From: VFMC01 sp040380855
Lineage (GTDB): Bacteria > Actinomycetota > Acidimicrobiia > Acidimicrobiales > Ilumatobacteraceae
Length of the DNA stretch: 64,000 nucleotides
NCBI GenBank assembly: GCA_040380855.1
Contig: JBEIIG010000009.1
Location: 1 to 64,000 of the forward strand
Direction: 5' to 3'
Part shown: in pieces, positions 61,253 through 64,000 of the stretch
Position numbering within the stretch: position 1 is the first letter of the stretch
Layout of the letters: each line of letters begins with the position of its first letter
Made by a program: the position numbers and the translations under genes
Notes under the pieces: model-generated
The model's input: only the letters and a program-made list of their open reading frames with translations
Databases searched by the model: none
What the model was told of the DNA's origin: nothing

Positions 61253-61696
61253 ATGAAGGTGATTCTTCGTTCCGATCTGTCCGGTGTGGGCAAGCGCGGC
61301 GACATCGTCGAGGTGTCGAACGGCCACGCCCGCAACTACCTGCTGCCCAAGGGTCTCGCCCTGGTGGCCACCGATGGCGCGGTCTCGCAGGCCACGTCGA
61401 TGCGTCGGGCACGCGACCTGCGCGATGCCGCCGATCGCGAGTCGGCGCAGACCATCGCCAGTGTGCTGGTGGCCAAGACCATCGTCATCACGTCGAAGGC
61501 CGGCGCCGAGGGCAAGCTCTACGGCTCGGTCACCACGAGCGACATCGCCCAGGCGATCCACGAGCAGGCCAACATCTCGATCGATCGACGCAAGTTGCAC
61601 GTCGACCCGATCAAGACGCTGGGCACCTACAGCGTGTCGGTGAAGTTGCACTCCGATGTGCAGTTCCCGGTCACCCTCGAGGTCGTCAAGAAGTAG
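61253..61696 (+). CDS. rplI: Ribosomal protein bL9
   Basis: 147 residues. The N-domain MKVILRSDLSGVGKRGDIVEVSNGHARNYLLPKGLAL is the bL9 signature, followed by a helix and the C-domain with LYGSVTTSDIAQAI. It starts 2 bases after the bS18 stop with GGAGG inside the end of rpsR, so it is translationally coupled. Last gene of the operon. Confidence 0.97.
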   Translation: MKVILRSDLSGVGKRGDIVEVSNGHARNYLLPKGLALVATDGAVSQATSMRRARDLRDAADRESAQTIASVLVAKTIVITSKAGAEGKLYGSVTTSDIAQAIHEQANISIDRRKLHVDPIKTLGTYSVSVKLHSDVQFPVTLEVVKK

Positions 61697-61703
61697 TCGT
61701 CCA

Positions 61704-61730
61704 CACCGGTGGGCCTGTTGTCCCCCGGTG
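61704..61730 (+). terminator. Terminator-like hairpin after rplI
   Basis: CACCGG (61704-61709) pairs with CCGGTG (61725-61730), with a G-rich/C-rich inner extension (GGG/CCC), 8 bases after the stop codon. No strong T-run follows. Confidence 0.45.
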
Positions 61731-61794
61731 CATGTCGCTTTGTACACATGCCACGTCGGGTAACGCCCCAGCGTGGAGAACCACCCCTGGTCGT

Positions 61795-61832
61795 ACGCGC
61801 CCTGTCGATGGCCCGTCCTCCACAGGGCGCGT
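61795..61832. other. Perfect 11-bp inverted repeat before dnaB
   Basis: ACGCGCCCTGT (61795-61805) and ACAGGGCGCGT (61822-61832), separated by 16 bases, 74 bases before dnaB. It can be an operator or a second terminator. The remainder of the 210-base gap shows no other feature. Confidence 0.55.
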
Positions 61833-61906
61833 CGGTTGTCCCCAGGAAAGACACAGGGTGACACCCCTAGCGATCCACACCCCCGACCAGCCAAGGTGGT
61901 GACCCC

Positions 61907-63289
61907 ATGGCTTCCCGCGACGACGATCGATCCTCCCGCCACCGCAACGGAGCTCCCGCCCGTTCCGATGGTCATGTTCCACCGCACAACCTCGACGCCG
62001 AGGAGAGCCTGCTCGGCGCGCTGCTGTTGTCGCGCGATGTCGTCGGCACCGTGGCCGAGCTGGGTCTGCAGGTCGAGCACTTCTACAAGCCGTCGCACCA
62101 ACACATCTACGCCGCCGTTCGCGGCCTGATGACCACGGGGCAGCCGGTCGATGTGATCACCGTCGCCGACGATCTGCGTCGCAACGGTCTGCTCGACGAG
62201 ATCGGCGGCGCGCAGGCCTTGCTCGATCTGCAGAACGCCACACCGGCGGTGTCGAACGCCTCTCGCTACGCCAAGATCGTGCAGGACACGGCGTTGCTGC
62301 GCCGGATGATCGCTGTCGCCAGCGAGATCGCCGAACTCGCCTACGACGAACCCGACGATGTGACCAAGGCGCTCGACGAGGCCGAGACCAAGGTGTTCGA
62401 AGTGGCCGAGGACCGGGTGATCGACACCACCCGACCGCTCGGCGAACTGTTGCCGGGCGCCATGGACCGCTTGCAGGAGACATTCGCCCGTGGCGACGCC
62501 ATCACCGGCACCGCAACGGGCTACAACGACCTTGACGAGATCCTGTCGGGGTTGCAGCCCTCGACGCTCAACATCGTCGGTGCCCGCCCCGCCATGGGCA
62601 AGACCGCGTTCGGGCTGGGTATCGCCACCCATGTGGCGGCAACGGCCCGCAAGCCCGTGCTGTTCTTCTCGCTCGAAATGGGACATGCCGAACTGACGCA
62701 GCGAATCCTGTCGGCCGAGGCGCGGGTCGACTCGCAGAAACTCCGCACGGGCCGACTGATCGACAGCGACTGGACCAAGATCGGCCGTGCCATCAACCGG
62801 CTCGAGGTACCGCTCTATCTCGACGACAACCCGCGGGTGACGGTGATGGAGATCCGTGCCAAGGCACGACGGATGAAAGCGCGCCACGGCGGGATCGCGC
62901 TGATCGTCATCGACTACCTGCAACTGATGAGTGGTGGCGGCAACCCCGAGAACCGTCAGTTGGAGGTGAGCGAGATCAGCCGCGGCCTGAAGATCCTCGC
63001 CCGCGAACTCGACGCGCCGATCATCGCCCTCAGCCAGCTCAGCCGAAACCTCGAGACCCGTGCCGACAAGCGCCCGATGCTGGCCGACCTGCGCGAATCG
63101 GGCTCGCTCGAACAGGACGCCGACGTGGTGATGTTCCTCTACCGCGACGAGGTGTACAACCGCGAGTCACCCGACAAGGGGTCGGCCGAGGTGATCATCG
63201 CCAAGCACCGCTCGGGGCCCACCGGTGCGGTGAAGCTGGTGTTCAACGGCGCCTACACCAAGTTCGACAACGCCGCGCGCGGTATCTGA
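61907..63289 (+). CDS. dnaB: Replicative DNA helicase DnaB
   Basis: 460 residues, no intein. N-terminal domain (about 22-130) with PPHNLDAEESLLGALLLSRDVV, linker to about 180, then the RecA-like motor: Walker A GARPAMGKTAFGLGIA, LIVIDYLQLM (Walker B) and SQLSRNLETRADKRPMLADLRESGSLEQDADVVMFLYRDEVY. It unwinds DNA ahead of the replication fork. ATG at 61907 has AAGGTGG upstream. DciA (36335-36655) is its probable loader. Confidence 0.98.
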   Translation: MASRDDDRSSRHRNGAPARSDGHVPPHNLDAEESLLGALLLSRDVVGTVAELGLQVEHFYKPSHQHIYAAVRGLMTTGQPVDVITVADDLRRNGLLDEIGGAQALLDLQNATPAVSNASRYAKIVQDTALLRRMIAVASEIAELAYDEPDDVTKALDEAETKVFEVAEDRVIDTTRPLGELLPGAMDRLQETFARGDAITGTATGYNDLDEILSGLQPSTLNIVGARPAMGKTAFGLGIATHVAATARKPVLFFSLEMGHAELTQRILSAEARVDSQKLRTGRLIDSDWTKIGRAINRLEVPLYLDDNPRVTVMEIRAKARRMKARHGGIALIVIDYLQLMSGGGNPENRQLEVSEISRGLKILARELDAPIIALSQLSRNLETRADKRPMLADLRESGSLEQDADVVMFLYRDEVYNRESPDKGSAEVIIAKHRSGPTGAVKLVFNGAYTKFDNAARGI

Positions 63290-63362
63290 CCAGCCCTGTC
63301 GGCCCTGGGCACGCACCGGGGCAAATCGACCGAACGGGGTGAGGAGCCCACCGGCTGCAGCG

Positions 63363-64000
63363 ATGATCATGCCGATCATGGGTGCTCGTCTGCCATCGAT
63401 CCCAACGCTGGCCGGAGCGTTGCGTCCCGCGTCCCGCCACGTGGTGGGCGAGGTGTTCGCCGGCATCGCCCTCGCAGCACTCTGTCTGCCACTGAACATC
63501 GGCTACGCCGAAGCAGCGGGTCTGCCGCCGGTCGTGGGCATCTACGCGACCCTTGCCCCGCTCGTGGTGTACGCCCTCACGGCAGGGTCGCGTCATCTCG
63601 TGATCGGTCCCGACTCCACCATCGCCGCCCTGCTGGCGGCCACGGTGGCTCCCATCGCCGCATCGAGTGGTGCTGAGCCGATGGCGTTGGCCACTGCGAC
63701 CGCGATGCTGACAGGCGCGATCCTGGTGGTGTTCTGGGCGCTCCGGCTCGGCGATCTGGTGCGGTTCTTGTCGAAGTCGGTGCTCGTCGGGTTCATCGCC
63801 GGACTGGCGCTCGAGGTGCTGCTGTCGCAGGTGCGCAAGATCATGGGCGTGTCGGTGGAAGCCGACGGCTGGTTCGCCGAGGCGTGGGCCCTCGTGCGCG
63901 CGGTGCCAGAGGCGTCGTGGGCGAGTGTGCTGGTGGGTCTGTCGACCATCGCCTCACTGCGCGTGTTGAAGCGGGTAGCACCGAGGTTGCCGGCGGCGCT
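63363..64000 (+). CDS. SulP/SLC26-family anion transporter (cut by window edge)
   Basis: 212 codons are visible. Seen: EVFAGIALAALCLPLNIGYAEAAGLPPVVGIYATLAPLVVYALTAGSRHLVIGPDSTIAALLA, the conserved SulP opening (substrate site). At least five membrane segments are present before the edge; the C-terminal half and any STAS domain lie outside. Family members carry sulfate, bicarbonate or other anions. Three in-frame ATGs (63363, 63369, 63378) are possible starts. Confidence 0.88.
   Translation, partial: MIMPIMGARLPSIPTLAGALRPASRHVVGEVFAGIALAALCLPLNIGYAEAAGLPPVVGIYATLAPLVVYALTAGSRHLVIGPDSTIAALLAATVAPIAASSGAEPMALATATAMLTGAILVVFWALRLGDLVRFLSKSVLVGFIAGLALEVLLSQVRKIMGVSVEADGWFAEAWALVRAVPEASWASVLVGLSTIASLRVLKRVAPRLPAA

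Noticed and set aside
61907..63289. Intein in DnaB, common in actinobacteria
   Set aside because: The protein is 460 residues with uninterrupted Walker A and LIVIDYLQLM motifs.

Overview
The window is a gene-dense, high-GC chromosome segment of an actinobacterium, carrying the replication-origin neighbourhood. Gene order from gyrA/gyrB through dnaA, rpmH-rnpA-yidD-yidC-jag-rsmG, parA/parB, cwlM, trxA/trxB, a SigM-type sigma factor and a CCA-adding enzyme closely follows the mycobacterial origin region. Several luciferase-like (probably F420-dependent) oxidoreductases and mycothiol/DinB-type proteins point the same way. The divergent versions of RsmG, bS18 and the kinase next to sigM suggest a deep branch; class Acidimicrobiia is my best guess, from general resemblance only.

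Layout. 1-9.1 kb is metabolic: a class III aminotransferase cut by the window edge, AlkB, a SpoU/TrmH methylase, 3-hydroxyacyl-CoA dehydrogenase, a YqhA-like membrane protein, a sulfate-ester operon (alkylsulfatase then arylsulfatase) and a ParDE toxin-antitoxin pair. tRNA-Ala is at 9.3 kb. From 9.5 to 29 kb come LLM oxidoreductases, a six-gene leftward cluster (amidohydrolase, DinB protein, MFS pump, alpha/beta hydrolase, zinc ribbon, BrkB-like), tryptophan 2,3-dioxygenase, a LiaSR/PspC-like envelope-stress module, two more LLM enzymes with a molybdopterin oxidoreductase, and an MgtE-like/DUF1003 pair. From 29 to 41 kb genes run leftward toward the window start: MFS, tRNA-Ile, DUF3566, a TadG-like protein, gyrA, gyrB, dciA, a CPBP protease, recF, dnaN, dnaA. 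The origin lies at the dnaA-rpmH divergence (about 41.25-41.4 kb, four DnaA-box-like sites). Rightward from it run rpmH, rnpA, yidD, yidC, jag, rsmG, two parS sites, parA and parB. From 46.7 to 55.6 kb a leftward block holds GNAT, DUF6049, a Ser/Thr kinase, sigM, an anti-sigma-like protein, trxB, trxA and cwlM. From 55.6 kb on: a histone-deacetylase-like enzyme, the CCA enzyme, a methyltransferase, DUF5318, a DinB protein, the rpsF-ssb-rpsR-rplI operon, dnaB and the start of a SulP transporter.

How it works together. The origin block supplies initiation (DnaA, DnaN, DciA, DnaB, SSB), topology (gyrase) and segregation (ParABS). The sigM-trx-cwlM block and the neighbouring kinase probably link envelope growth and redox stress to wall synthesis. 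Two features cut across the window. First, many genes have a TAnnnT -10 element placed 6-8 nt before the start codon, which predicts leaderless transcripts; this pattern also helps to place starts, including an apparent AUC start of an MFS gene. Second, operons are extremely compact, with ATGA/GTGA/TTGA/CTGA overlaps. No CRISPR array, insertion sequence or prophage was seen, and no gene-free stretch exceeds 300 bases.
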